From: JAHEJA01 sp965657215
GTDB taxonomy: Bacteria; Pseudomonadota; Alphaproteobacteria; Rhodobacterales; Rhodobacteraceae
NCBI GenBank assembly: GCA_965657215.1
Contig: CBFHNR010000002.1
Location: forward strand, 124,001 to 188,000
Length of the DNA: 64,000 nt
Reading direction: 5' to 3'
Below are positions 8,511 through 16,655 of the stretch, piece by piece. Positions within the stretch are counted from its first letter, which is position 1; every line of letters begins with the position of its first letter. The position numbers and the translations under genes were made by a program. Below the pieces are notes generated by a model. It saw only the letters and a list, made by a program, of their open reading frames with translations, ran no database searches and was not told where the DNA came from.

Positions 8511-9881
8511 TTACCCGTCGTTGCGTTTTAGCGGGTTCAAAGCATGGATTTCCCGCAGTTTGGTGTTCATGTTCGTGTCTGATCCAAACCCGTAACGTGC
8601 CCACGCCAAACTGTCCAGTCGAATGGTGCGCGCCTCATTGACACGTCCCGTCATTTCCGTAGCTTCGGCCCTTAGGAACATCAATGTAGCAAGCAAACTG
8701 GCGTTTTCAAATTTATATGCATTATCTATGTGAGGGGCGAGCATGATAAGCGCGTCTTCGCCGCGACCATCTGCGATTGCATAGGAGGCCAATTGCGTAG
8801 CAACATAGGCGCTATGTAGGCCAGTATAGCGGTTCTGGCGGAAAATCGCATCTGACATCATGAACATTTGTTCCGCGTTGCCACTATCATGAAGCTGCAT
8901 CAAACGGGCGAGAACATAATAGCTAAACCCAAGACGATGATCGCGCCATCCGGCTTGGTTGGCAAAATTCACAGCAGATTGCGCCGCTTGAAAGCGTTCG
9001 GAATTCGTGGTTGCACCGCCCAAAGCCTTGGAAATATAGGATTTCCATTGGCGATGTGTTTTGCCAAGCTGCGTGGCTGGCACAGAATTCCCAACGGGAT
9101 TGATGCGGGCAAAAATCGAAGGCAGGCGTTTTGCCACCTCGGCGCGGGTCATGCCGCTGCGCAATTCGTCCGAATAAATCGCGCGCAAAATGAGCATGTC
9201 ATAGCTGGTTAACACAGTGTGCACGTTGTCGTCATTAAAGACGCTAAAGGGCAAACGATAGAGATCATTCAGGGGTCCAAGGGACTGCGCGAATTCTTCG
9301 TGCAGACAATCACGCAATTCTTGAGGTGTTCCATCGCTGGGTACAAACACAGACACAGTCGTGCGTTCGCTGAGAGAGGACCAATTTGTCGCTGATGTTC
9401 TTCGCTTTAGACGGAATTCGGCCAAGGATGTGACGTTTGGAACAACGAAACAGGCCGCTTGGGGAAGGGTTGCGCGGATCTCTGCACTTGGGACGGCGTG
9501 GATGTGAATATTTGCGGTTTCGGCCTTGGTGAAAAAGATATCAAGACCAGCCTCGTTGCGAAAGCGAGAGAGAAGCCTGTTCAAATCGGTGCTGAGCGAG
9601 CCTGGAATACGGCCTTCAAGGCGAACTGAAATGGGACCTTCAAACCGCGTGAAAACAGGAAGAGCCCGACCGTTTTCCAATTCAAATGTGAGATCCAAAA
9701 AGTCACGCTGTAAATCACTGTTCGAGTGGCGCGTGCTCTGACCTCCTGAAACGGGAAAAGGGTTTTGAATGAGTTGGCTATTCACCCCTTGGCTGGACCG
9801 TGTTGCAACTTCGCTCGGGGTGGCGGGCATACATGCACCAAGCATGAGGCAAAGAGGGAGTAAAAGACGTCTCATTACCAC
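8511..9881 (-). CDS. DUF2927-type lipoprotein
   Basis: A 456-aa exported lipoprotein: the signal peptide MVMRRLLLPLCLMLGAC ends in a lipobox (LGAC), so the mature protein starts at Cys17 and is lipid anchored. The central part (CFVVPNVTSLAEFR, then QELRDCLHEEFAQSLGPLND and FNDDNVHTVLTSYD) resembles the DUF2927 family common in roseobacters. The C-terminal third is helical and TPR-like in feel. It sits between moxR and the small membrane protein on the same strand. I cannot assign a biochemical role; the context suggests an envelope partner of the MoxR-CoxE pair. Confidence 0.82.
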   Translation of the reverse strand: MVMRRLLLPLCLMLGACMPATPSEVATRSSQGVNSQLIQNPFPVSGGQSTRHSNSDLQRDFLDLTFELENGRALPVFTRFEGPISVRLEGRIPGSLSTDLNRLLSRFRNEAGLDIFFTKAETANIHIHAVPSAEIRATLPQAACFVVPNVTSLAEFRLKRRTSATNWSSLSERTTVSVFVPSDGTPQELRDCLHEEFAQSLGPLNDLYRLPFSVFNDDNVHTVLTSYDMLILRAIYSDELRSGMTRAEVAKRLPSIFARINPVGNSVPATQLGKTHRQWKSYISKALGGATTNSERFQAAQSAVNFANQAGWRDHRLGFSYYVLARLMQLHDSGNAEQMFMMSDAIFRQNRYTGLHSAYVATQLASYAIADGRGEDALIMLAPHIDNAYKFENASLLATLMFLRAEATEMTGRVNEARTIRLDSLAWARYGFGSDTNMNTKLREIHALNPLKRNDG

Positions 9882-9947
9882 TCTACCTTTGCTTGTATTA
9901 AATGCGATGCCTGTGGATAACTCAATAAATCATTCAATATAGCCCTT

Positions 9948-10043
9948 ATTTCAATTGCTCGGTTGAAATGATTTTTATTGTGTTAATTGGGCCAAAATGT
10001 GACCCAATAAAGTTGTTTTCCCGAATAAACCTAGACGGGAAAA
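9948..10043. other. Intergenic inverted repeats downstream of moxR
   Basis: Three short inverted repeats lie together: ATTTCAA/TTGAAAT (9948-9969), ATTGGG/CCCAAT (9986-10008) and TTTTCCCG/CGGGAAAA (10016-10043). The last starts 13 bp beyond the moxR stop. None has a clear T-tract on the minus strand, so partial termination or mRNA end protection is only a possibility. The promoter of the lipoprotein gene could also lie here. Confidence 0.35.
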
Positions 10044-10056
10044 CGGCAGGTAGGCT

Positions 10057-10896
10057 TTATCGCTGTGATCGGGCCATAAAGGCTAAACGTTCAAAAAGAT
10101 GCACATCTTGTTCGTTTTTCAACAAAGCGCCGTGCAATTTAGGCAAGGCATTTGCGCCATCACGCTTGAGGTCCTCTGGGCTAAGGTCTTCGGCCAAAAT
10201 CAACTTGAGCCAATCCAAAACTTCTGATGTTGAAGGTTTTTTCTTGAGCCCAGGTTGCTCGCGGACATCGAAGAATTGCGTCAAAGCTGTCGTGAGCAAT
10301 GTCTCTTTGATGTTGGGATAATGCACTTTGACGATGTCGCGCATCGTGGCTTCATCTGGGAACTGAATGTAGTGGAAAAAACAGCGACGCAAAAAGGCGT
10401 CTGGCAGTTCTTTTTCATTATTGGACGTAATAATCACCACAGGGCGGTTCACAGCCGAAATTGTTTGGCCGGTTTCATAGACGTGAAAGGCCATTTTATC
10501 CAATTCTTGCAACAAGTCATTTGGGAATTCGATATCGGCTTTGTCCACTTCATCAATCAGCAAGACAACTTTTTCGTCGCTTTCAAAGGCTTGCCAGAGT
10601 TTCCCTTTGCGAATGTAGTTGGCCACATCATGCACGCGTTCTTCGCCAAGTTGGCTATCTCTGAGACGGCTCACGGCATCATATTCATAGAGGCCTTGTT
10701 GTGCTTTCGTGGTGGATTTGATGTTCCACTCGATGAGCTCCATACCCAACCCTTGCGCCACTTGCTTGGCCAGCTCTGTTTTCCCCGTGCCTGGCTCGCC
10801 CTTGATCAAAAGTGGTCGCTCTAGCGTCACAGCTGCATTCACCGCAATCATCAAATCTTGGGTGGCAACGTAGGTATCTGTCCCAGTAAATTTCAT
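10057..10896 (-). CDS. MoxR-family AAA+ ATPase
   Basis: A 279-aa AAA ATPase with Walker A GEPGTGKTELAKQ, Walker B VVLLIDEVDKAD and sensor/arginine-finger segment ITSNNEKELPDAFLRRCFFHY. MoxR proteins act as chaperones that assemble or insert cofactors with vWA partners such as the CoxE-like protein in this cluster. The start MKFTGTDTYVATQDL at 10896 has AGAGG seven bases before it; a much longer open frame runs back to 11139 but has no coding character and overlaps dksA on the other strand. Transcribed divergently from dksA. Confidence 0.92.
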   Translation of the reverse strand: MKFTGTDTYVATQDLMIAVNAAVTLERPLLIKGEPGTGKTELAKQVAQGLGMELIEWNIKSTTKAQQGLYEYDAVSRLRDSQLGEERVHDVANYIRKGKLWQAFESDEKVVLLIDEVDKADIEFPNDLLQELDKMAFHVYETGQTISAVNRPVVIITSNNEKELPDAFLRRCFFHYIQFPDEATMRDIVKVHYPNIKETLLTTALTQFFDVREQPGLKKKPSTSEVLDWLKLILAEDLSPEDLKRDGANALPKLHGALLKNEQDVHLFERLAFMARSQR

Positions 10897-11034
10897 AGTT
10901 CGCCTCTTTATTGTTATTTCGATACATAGCCTTAAATTTTTTTCACGGCAATCTATGTCTATTGCTAGTGACAATCCTATATGGTTCGGATAGGAGAGGG
11001 CCAGCCCAAGTACCATTATTAAGAGGAGCGGGGC

Positions 11035-11490
11035 ATGTCTGAAGCTGACTTGCTTGAGGGGGAAACAATGAAACAAGATTCTATTTTGCCGGATGGGTAT
11101 ACCCCTGCAGAAGACGAACCATTCATGAATGATCGTCAACTTGAATATTTCAGAAAAAAATTAACCGATTGGAAAAACGATATTCTTGAAGATAGCCGCG
11201 ACACGATCGAGGGGCTTCAAGATTCCACACGTAACATTCCAGACGTGAATGACCGCGCGAGCGAAGAAACGGATCGCGCTCTTGAATTGCGCACACGTGA
11301 TCGTCAACGCAAGTTAGTGTCCAAGATTGAGGCGGCCCTGCGCCGTATCGACGAAGGCGAATATGGTTACTGCGAAGTGACAGGGGAACAAATTTCGCTC
11401 AAACGCTTGGATGCACGCCCGATTGCGACCATGACGTTAGAAGCGCAAGAGCGTCACGAACGCCGCGAAAAAGTTCATAGAGACGATTAA
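11035..11490 (+). CDS. dksA: RNA polymerase-binding transcription factor DksA, single-cysteine form
   Basis: DksA enters the secondary channel of RNA polymerase and works with ppGpp on rRNA and amino acid promoters. The protein has the N-terminal helix, a coiled coil around residues 33-108 with DRASEETDRALELRTRDR at its tip, and the C-terminal zinc-finger region. Of the four cysteines of classical DksA only Cys113 remains; the others read Thr116, Thr134 and Ala137, so a normal zinc site cannot form. The start at 11035 (151 aa) has AAGAGGAG just upstream. An ATG at 11068 (MKQDS, 140 aa) also has a GAGGGG site and agrees with the start I remember in related species. A strong terminator follows. 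Confidence 0.93.
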   Translation: MSEADLLEGETMKQDSILPDGYTPAEDEPFMNDRQLEYFRKKLTDWKNDILEDSRDTIEGLQDSTRNIPDVNDRASEETDRALELRTRDRQRKLVSKIEAALRRIDEGEYGYCEVTGEQISLKRLDARPIATMTLEAQERHERREKVHRDD

Positions 11491-11495
11491 TTTGG

Positions 11496-11520
11496 TGCCG
11501 CAGGTGACTGCGGCATTTTT
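11496..11520 (+). terminator. Intrinsic terminator of dksA
   Basis: TGCCGCAG and CTGCGGCA form a perfect 8-bp stem with a GTGA loop, followed by five T, 5 bp after the dksA stop. Confidence 0.9.
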
Positions 11521-11534
11521 CGTTGAGGCGGCTT

Positions 11535-12686
11535 ATGAAAACAGTTCATGTGGTGGGTGCTGGGATTGGCGGATTGGCCGCGGCGCTGGCCTTGGCCAAA
11601 CGCGGCCATCGCGTAACCTTATTTGAACAAGCCCCTGAGCTGAGCGAAGTGGGCGCAGGCATTCAAATCAGCCCGAATGGATTGGCGGTCCTTACCGCCC
11701 TTGGGGTCGAAGATGACCTCATCACCAAAAGTATCCGCGCCCAAGCGGTCGAATTGCGCGATTACCGAAACGCTCGGTTAGTCGCACGCCTTGATTTGGA
11801 CCGCTATGCGCCAGATCTTACATATATATTCGCCCATCGACATGATGTTATTTCAACGCTGTATGAGGCCTGTAAATCGCTGAATGTCGATTTTCACTTT
11901 GGTGAGAGGCTTGTGCAATTCGAGGGACGCACACTCGAATTCGCCTCTGGCCTCGTTTCGGGGGCGGATGTCATAATTGGCGCAGATGGATTGCACTCAA
12001 AACTCCGGGCTTCAATCGCATCCCCCAGTGAGCCGTTTTTTACTGGGCAAGTGGCGTATCGGGCTGTTGTCGACAACGTGATTGATCAAAGCTCTGTTGC
12101 GACCATCCATATGGCACCAAACGCACATATCGTTAGCTACCCGGTCAGAGATGGACGCAAGCTCAACTTGGTTATGGTGCGGGAACAGGATCAGTGGATC
12201 AAAGACGGGTGGCGTAATCCTGTAGAGGCCGCTGAGGTTCAGCAGCATTTTTCCCAATTCCAAGGACCGATTGCAGGGGCGCTGGCTGAGGTCCAAGACG
12301 TGTTTGAATGGGGTCTCTTTCGCTATCCTGTTGCGGATAAATGGCATAATACTCAGGCCGTTTTGCTTGGGGATGCCGCGCATCCAACTTTGCCGTTCAT
12401 GGCGCAGGGGGCGAACCTTGCGCTAGAGGATGCTTGGGTGTTGGCCGAATGTCTTAGCGCATATCCTGAGACATCAGAGGCTTTGGCGCACTATCAATCC
12501 CGCCGCCACCCGCGCGTCACGCGTATTGTAAATGCTGCATCAAAAGCCGCGTGGAAATATCATTTAGCGGCTTGGCCCCTTCGAACATCTGCACATCTTG
12601 CGATGTCTACGCTATCCAAACTGGCCCCGCGCAAAATGGTGTCTCAATTCGATTGGATCTATCGTCACGACGTGACCAAGGATTAG
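11535..12686 (+). CDS. FAD-dependent monooxygenase, salicylate hydroxylase-like
   Basis: A 383-aa class A flavoprotein monooxygenase (PHBH fold). It shows the dinucleotide-binding VVGAGIGGLAAALALAKRG at the N-terminus, IIGADGLHSKLR (the DG motif) in the middle and LLGDAAHPTLPFMAQGANLALEDA (the GD motif binding FAD ribityl). The nearest described relatives hydroxylate salicylate or 3-hydroxybenzoate with NAD(P)H, but no ring-cleavage genes lie nearby, so the substrate is open. The ATG at 11535 with GAGGCGG four bases earlier is preferred to the TTG at 11523. It ends in a 4-bp convergent overlap with xthA. Confidence 0.88.
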   Translation: MKTVHVVGAGIGGLAAALALAKRGHRVTLFEQAPELSEVGAGIQISPNGLAVLTALGVEDDLITKSIRAQAVELRDYRNARLVARLDLDRYAPDLTYIFAHRHDVISTLYEACKSLNVDFHFGERLVQFEGRTLEFASGLVSGADVIIGADGLHSKLRASIASPSEPFFTGQVAYRAVVDNVIDQSSVATIHMAPNAHIVSYPVRDGRKLNLVMVREQDQWIKDGWRNPVEAAEVQQHFSQFQGPIAGALAEVQDVFEWGLFRYPVADKWHNTQAVLLGDAAHPTLPFMAQGANLALEDAWVLAECLSAYPETSEALAHYQSRRHPRVTRIVNAASKAAWKYHLAAWPLRTSAHLAMSTLSKLAPRKMVSQFDWIYRHDVTKD

Positions 12687-13462
12687 TTGTCCAATTCAAC
12701 CCAAACGGGGACGTGATCTGAGGGCTTTTCCCGCGCGCGTATCTCTTTGTCGATCCCAACGGTTTGCAGCATGTCTGCACAATTTGGGGACAGTAGGAAG
12801 TGATCGATGCGAATGCCGTCGTTTTTGTTCCAAGCGCCCGCCTGATAATCCCAAAAGCTATAATGCCCCGGTCCTGAGACCTGAGAGCGGAAAGCTTCGG
12901 TAAAGCCAAGGTTTACGATTTTGCGAAAAGCGTCGCGGCTTTCTTGGCGGAATAGGGCGTCTTCGCGCCAAACTTCGGGACGTGCGGCATCTTCGGCTTG
13001 GGGGATAATGTTGTAATCCCCCGCCATCAATGCAGGGGTTCCCTCCGCCAAGAGCTCTTGGGCGCGATGATACAGCCGTTCCATCCATGCTAATTTGTAA
13101 TCATATTTCGGTCCCGGGCAGGGGTTGCCATTGGGTAGGTACAATCCACACACGCGCAGGGCCGATTTTCCAACAACTGTCGCTTCGATCCAGCGGGCTT
13201 GCTCGTCGGTGTCGTCGCCCGGTAATCCACGCTGCACATCCTCAAGCGGCAGTTTGGAGAGGATTGCCACACCGTTAAAGGATTTCTGACCATGCGTTTC
13301 GACATTATATCCGCGGTCCTCGAAAATCTCGCGTGGGAAATTCTCGTCCACGGATTTGATCTCTTGTAAAAGGGCGACGTCTGGCTGTGCTTCGTCTAAC
13401 CATTGCGGCAAGGCGTCAATGCGCGCTTTGATCCCATTAATATTGAATGTCGCAATTTTCAT
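12683..13462 (-). CDS. xthA: Exodeoxyribonuclease III / AP endonuclease
   Basis: A 259-aa base-excision repair enzyme that cuts DNA at abasic sites and has 3' exonuclease activity. Exonuclease-endonuclease-phosphatase family residues are visible: ATFNINGIKAR at the start, LLQEIKS with the metal-binding Glu, MAGDYNI, DGIRIDHFLLS and the terminal SDHVPVW with the catalytic Asp-His. The start at 13462 begins directly with the conserved MKIATFNINGI and has GGGGAT upstream; five more in-frame residues reach 13477. It converges on the monooxygenase gene. Confidence 0.95.
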   Translation of the reverse strand: MKIATFNINGIKARIDALPQWLDEAQPDVALLQEIKSVDENFPREIFEDRGYNVETHGQKSFNGVAILSKLPLEDVQRGLPGDDTDEQARWIEATVVGKSALRVCGLYLPNGNPCPGPKYDYKLAWMERLYHRAQELLAEGTPALMAGDYNIIPQAEDAARPEVWREDALFRQESRDAFRKIVNLGFTEAFRSQVSGPGHYSFWDYQAGAWNKNDGIRIDHFLLSPNCADMLQTVGIDKEIRAREKPSDHVPVWVELDN

Positions 13463-13636
13463 GATGATCCCCGTCATTGGCTGATCTTCTTTTTGGCGCA
13501 GAGCAGAGAGACGCGCAAGCCGAATGCAGGGTGATTCTGGGAATTTATACCTCTGGTATAGGCGCTGGATCGAGAATTGGCGCTTTTAGCGGAAATTTTC
13601 TTCAAATTTTATCTTCCAAAAATCAAATACTTACAC

Positions 13637-13716
13637 CTTAAAGTTGTGTAAATTGCGCCAAAATTAAACTTAAAGATGATAAATATGTTGCAATACAACT
13701 TAAAAGTGTAATTATG
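13637..13716 (+). promoter_or_regulatory. Three direct repeats upstream of the CSWS-repeat peptide gene
   Basis: Three related 18-19-bp units start with CTTAAA: at 13637 (CTTAAAGTTGTGTAAATTG), 13669 (CTTAAAGATGATAAATATG) and 13699 (CTTAAAAGTGTAATTATG). They are 32 and 30 bp apart, about three helical turns, in an AT-rich gap. They end 26 bp before the peptide start. A regulator binding one DNA face is a plausible reading; no known operator is recognised. Confidence 0.45.
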
Positions 13717-13742
13717 AATTTATTCACTTAGGAGGTTACAAA

Positions 13743-14087
13743 ATGAATGCTCAACTCAAACAAACTGAATTTGCTCTCAAGACCACAACAGCCCCAAGCA
13801 TGTTGGATGGAACGAACACCGAAATGGCGTGCTCATGGTCATCACCAAATAACTCTCGTTCTTTGATGGACGGAGCAGGGGTTGAAATGATGTGCTCATG
13901 GTCTGGTCCTGTTGCAACATCCGCTTTTGAAGGCGATGCAACAGAGATGATGTGCTCTTGGTCTTCACCTGAAACCACATCAGCGCTGTCAGGCGATGCG
14001 ACAGAAATGATGTGTTCGTGGTCAGGTCCAGCAACGACATCAACCGTTGATGGTGACGCGACAGAAATGTCCTGTTCTTGGTCATAA
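13743..14087 (+). CDS. Repeat peptide with five CSWS motifs, RiPP-precursor-like
   Basis: A 114-aa protein built from a 19-residue leader (MNAQLKQTEFALKTTTAPS) and five tandem units of about 20 residues. Each unit ends in Glu-Met-x-Cys-Ser-Trp-Ser; cysteines are at 30, 51, 71, 91 and 111 and tryptophans at 32, 53, 73, 93 and 113. Units 3-5 share GDATEM before the motif, and the linkers after the motif alternate SSP, SGP, SSP, SGP. The protein has no other cysteine and ends exactly on the last motif. AGGAGG lies seven bases before the ATG, so it is strongly translated. No transmembrane segment or Sec signal is seen. A multi-core ribosomally made and modified peptide, or a metal-binding repeat, are the main readings. 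The broken gene downstream may be its partner. Confidence 0.9.
   Translation: MNAQLKQTEFALKTTTAPSMLDGTNTEMACSWSSPNNSRSLMDGAGVEMMCSWSGPVATSAFEGDATEMMCSWSSPETTSALSGDATEMMCSWSGPATTSTVDGDATEMSCSWS
13793..14087 (+). repeat. Five tandem coding repeats with 60-bp period
   Basis: The DNA encoding the CSWS units repeats with a period of 63, 60, 60 and 60 bp, judged from the spacing of the cysteine codons. GATGCGACAGAAATGATGTG-like stretches recur almost unchanged in the later units, which points to recent unequal exchange or strong constraint. Confidence 0.85.
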
Positions 14088-14097
14088 GTTTAGCTAG

Positions 14098-14125
14098 GGG
14101 CGGCTCACAAAACGCCCCGTTCTTT
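14098..14125 (+). terminator. Weak hairpin after the repeat peptide gene
   Basis: GGGCG and CGCCC pair across a 10-nt loop, followed by CGTTCTTT. With a 5-bp stem and poor T-tract it may act as an attenuator that lowers expression of the downstream gene relative to the peptide. Confidence 0.4.
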
Positions 14126-14221
14126 CCCTAATTTGGCGGCCCATTCCTCCGCCAGATTCAGCAAGCTGCAGACCCCCAGTTGTCACCCCATCCTGCAGCT
14201 TGCCACTCACAAAGGTGTCCC

Positions 14222-15283
14222 ATGTCAAACGTCATCCAACTTAGCTTTGCAAACCGCTCTCCTTCCGCTTCAGATTTTTCTGATCATTTGGCACAAGCTC
14301 TGGTTCACAAGCGTCGCGTTCAAGGTGACGTTATGTGGTTGAAAGAAAACGCTGAATTTCTCAGCGTTATGGAAACCACAGGGCAGTCATTTGATATTTC
14401 CATTTATTCAGACTTCTATGAAACGATTGAGTAACAGCTCTCGTTTTTTCCGCAGTATTATCGCTTCTACCTCGGCATGGCCTTGGATTTAGATGCACTC
14501 GGTTACACGTCCTCAAAGGGCGAACATATGGCCCATTGGGTCAATGAGGCCGGTCTCATCAAAGGCGAAATGTCCGATGTGCAACGCGCCGAAGGGGCAC
14601 GATTATTGAAACGCGCAGATATTGAATTGCCAGAGTTTGATCACCTTGATCGTCGTTTGCGCCAATATATGGATCATTCGCAAACTTTCGCGGTCCCCAA
14701 TAAAAAAGCATCTTACGAATTAACGCATCTGGTCTTTTACCTCAGCGAATACGGGCGCAAAGATCCGCAATTGTCCCCCAAGGCAAAGACGTCCTTGCAG
14801 TATGTTGGCTTACTGGCTCTGTTGGATACCAATGCTGATTTGCTCTCTGAAGTCTGCATTGCCATGCGCTTTGCTGGAATGACGCCACCAAGCGCGTGGG
14901 AAGAGTGGATCGCCGATATTCGCGCGCGTTTCACATTAGAGAGCGCTGGCTCAGAAGGCGATGATTACCATCAATATATGATGACGCAGTGGTGCCATAT
15001 GATCGGAACGGGGCAGGGATTTGAGGGTCCATTTGCTCAGGACGTGCATAGTTTTGTGCCGCCCCTGCAATATGTCTCGCCTTTGCGTCAAATGTCCGAA
15101 GCCTTGTTCGACATGGATCAACATCGCAGCGATGACTGGTTCAAGATGCAAGGGAAAATGACAGTTGATTTAACAGAACCCGCTTATGAAATCTTGGAGT
15201 TGGCGATCGAGACCAGCCCCGTTTTCAATGACTTTTTTGGACATTTTGCCCGCTGTAACACCTTGATGACGGCAACTTCTTGA
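14222..15283 (+). pseudogene. 353-codon gene of unknown function interrupted by one in-frame TAA
   Basis: Two open frames, 14222-14434 (70 aa, MSNVIQLSFANR..) and 14477-15283, are in the same reading frame. They are separated only by TAA at 14432-14434, and the codons between that stop and the second ATG read QLSFFPQYYRFYLG, clearly coding. The intact product would be about 353 aa, helical and soluble, with DVMWLKENAEFL in the N-terminal part and few cysteines. It resembles a Rhodobacterales family of unknown function that I tentatively place as DUF6902-like; I could not check this. Start 14222 has AAGGTG five bases upstream. Position right after the CSWS peptide suggests a processing or binding partner. 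The break may be a real null allele, a readthrough site or a sequencing error. The second part could also be translated from 14477. Confidence 0.75.
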
Positions 15284-15364
15284 CGCTTACGTCAAAAATG
15301 CTTGCTTTTATAGAGGTGCCGCATAAGCTGAGAGGCATTCGTTGAATGCAAGGAGGTATGCTGT

Positions 15365-16282
15365 TTGGGTAACAAAATGGGTAATGCTAATTCTGGTATA
15401 CTTGGACTTCTGTTTGTCACAGTTATTAGCTTGCTGGCCACTTGGATGGACGCCTTGTCTCTGCAATTGGCAAAAGTTGTCCCATGGGCACAGCTCCACT
15501 CTCTCAGCCATTTAGCAATGGCCCTTGTGTGCCTTTGCTTGTTTGTCGCCTTTCGATCGAAGTCATCTCTTAAAACCTCAGCGCCAGTGATGATGGTCTT
15601 TCGTAGCCTAACAGCCGTGGGGGCGCTCGGATTTTACTATTTGGCGCTTAAAACTGTGAGCCTGACGGAATTTGTCACTGTAAATGCAATGATCCCCTTG
15701 GTCGCAGGGGTTGTGTCGACTGTCACCTTTCAAGACCGTCTTGGACCTTGGGCTTGGGTTGCCATCCTCTTGGGATGTGGGTCTGTCATCTTTGGGTATT
15801 GGGTCACAGAGCATGAAATTGGGGTCGGGTTTCTTTATGCTTTGTTAGGATTGGTCTTTTCGGTCCTCACCATGCAGGCCGCGCGCTATATTCAGCTTCG
15901 TGAACAGGCAACGGTGTCATTGGTGTTTTATCCCGCACTCTGCGTGTCTTTGGTGCCGTTTTTCATTGCCCCTGAGCCAATGGTGCCGTTGGAAGGGTCG
16001 CTGATGATTGTCTTTGTGATCTACATTTTGTTGCTGATCGTGGTGCGGTTATTGACCATGTACACCCTGCGCCAAATTTCGGTTGTTGGCTTTGGGTTGT
16101 TTTTGAATCTGCAATTTATTTGGGCGATCTTGATAGATGTCTTTTACTTTTTGGATCGTCCCGAATGGTATGAGGTCATGATTGTTGTTGCTCTCGTGGC
16201 CTCAGTCAGCCTCTATATTTTCAAAAACTCAAAACAGATTGAGGACCCATCACATGGAAAAGCTAGTGCCGCATCCGCATGA
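15365..16282 (+). CDS. DMT-superfamily (EamA) transporter
   Basis: A 305-aa integral membrane protein with about ten hydrophobic helices in two EamA-like halves, including FRSLTAVGALGFYYLALK at the junction region of the first half. Such proteins export amino acids, metabolites or nucleotide-linked compounds; the substrate is not predictable. A perfect AGGAGG at 15351-15356 sits eight bases before a TTG at 15365, whereas the first in-frame ATG (15377) is 20 bases away, so the TTG start is favoured. It follows the broken 353-codon gene by 81 bp and could belong to the same locus. Its 3' end overlaps erpA on the other strand by 33 bp. Confidence 0.88.
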   Translation: MGNKMGNANSGILGLLFVTVISLLATWMDALSLQLAKVVPWAQLHSLSHLAMALVCLCLFVAFRSKSSLKTSAPVMMVFRSLTAVGALGFYYLALKTVSLTEFVTVNAMIPLVAGVVSTVTFQDRLGPWAWVAILLGCGSVIFGYWVTEHEIGVGFLYALLGLVFSVLTMQAARYIQLREQATVSLVFYPALCVSLVPFFIAPEPMVPLEGSLMIVFVIYILLLIVVRLLTMYTLRQISVVGFGLFLNLQFIWAILIDVFYFLDRPEWYEVMIVVALVASVSLYIFKNSKQIEDPSHGKASAASA

Positions 16283-16573
16283 GCTTGTTGCATTTGGATT
16301 ATTCACCACAAACCGTGCGCCGATGAGCTCTTGGGTAAAGTCGATTTCCGCGTTTTCCAGAAATGGAAGCGAGGCGGTATCAATCAACACTTTTTCCCCG
16401 TTACCCTCTAACACAAGGTCGTCATTTTGGGCTGTGTCGAGTTTTATTTCATATTGAAACCCTGAACATCCGCCGCCTTCAACAGCAACGCGAAGGGCCT
16501 GACCATTGCTTGATGCGCCAATTTCCGCGAGACGTTCAAACGCGCGGGACGTCACTTTGGGAGGAAGGTGCAT
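16250..16573 (-). CDS. erpA: HesB/IscA-family iron-sulfur cluster insertion protein
   Basis: A 107-aa A-type carrier that receives Fe-S clusters and hands them to apo-enzymes. The three conserved cysteines are present in GGGCSGFQYE and in CGCGTSFSM at the C-terminus. The length is typical of ErpA/IscA. It is transcribed divergently from dgt across an 82-bp gap and converges on the DMT transporter. The choice of erpA rather than iscA rests on lack of an isc or suf operon nearby and is inference. Confidence 0.9.
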   Translation of the reverse strand: MHLPPKVTSRAFERLAEIGASSNGQALRVAVEGGGCSGFQYEIKLDTAQNDDLVLEGNGEKVLIDTASLPFLENAEIDFTQELIGARFVVNNPNATSSCGCGTSFSM

Positions 16574-16655
16574 TGAGTCGCTCCAGACTGTTAAACGCTT
16601 CTATAATATGCAATATAAGCCGCAAGGCAGATAAGAACAAGAAAGGCATGTAAAA

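Noticed and set aside
10897..11139. Longer start for MoxR
   Set aside because: The extra 81 codons have no family similarity, overlap dksA, and the ATG at 10896 has a good ribosome site.
15282..15297. Hairpin TTGACG/CGTCAA after the broken partner gene as terminator
   Set aside because: The stem is 6 bp and no T-tract follows; it may be chance.
15358..15372. Mini-ORF ATG-CTG-TTT-GGG-TAA before the DMT gene
   Set aside because: It starts one base after AGGAGG, too close for initiation; the TTG at 15365 has the right spacing.
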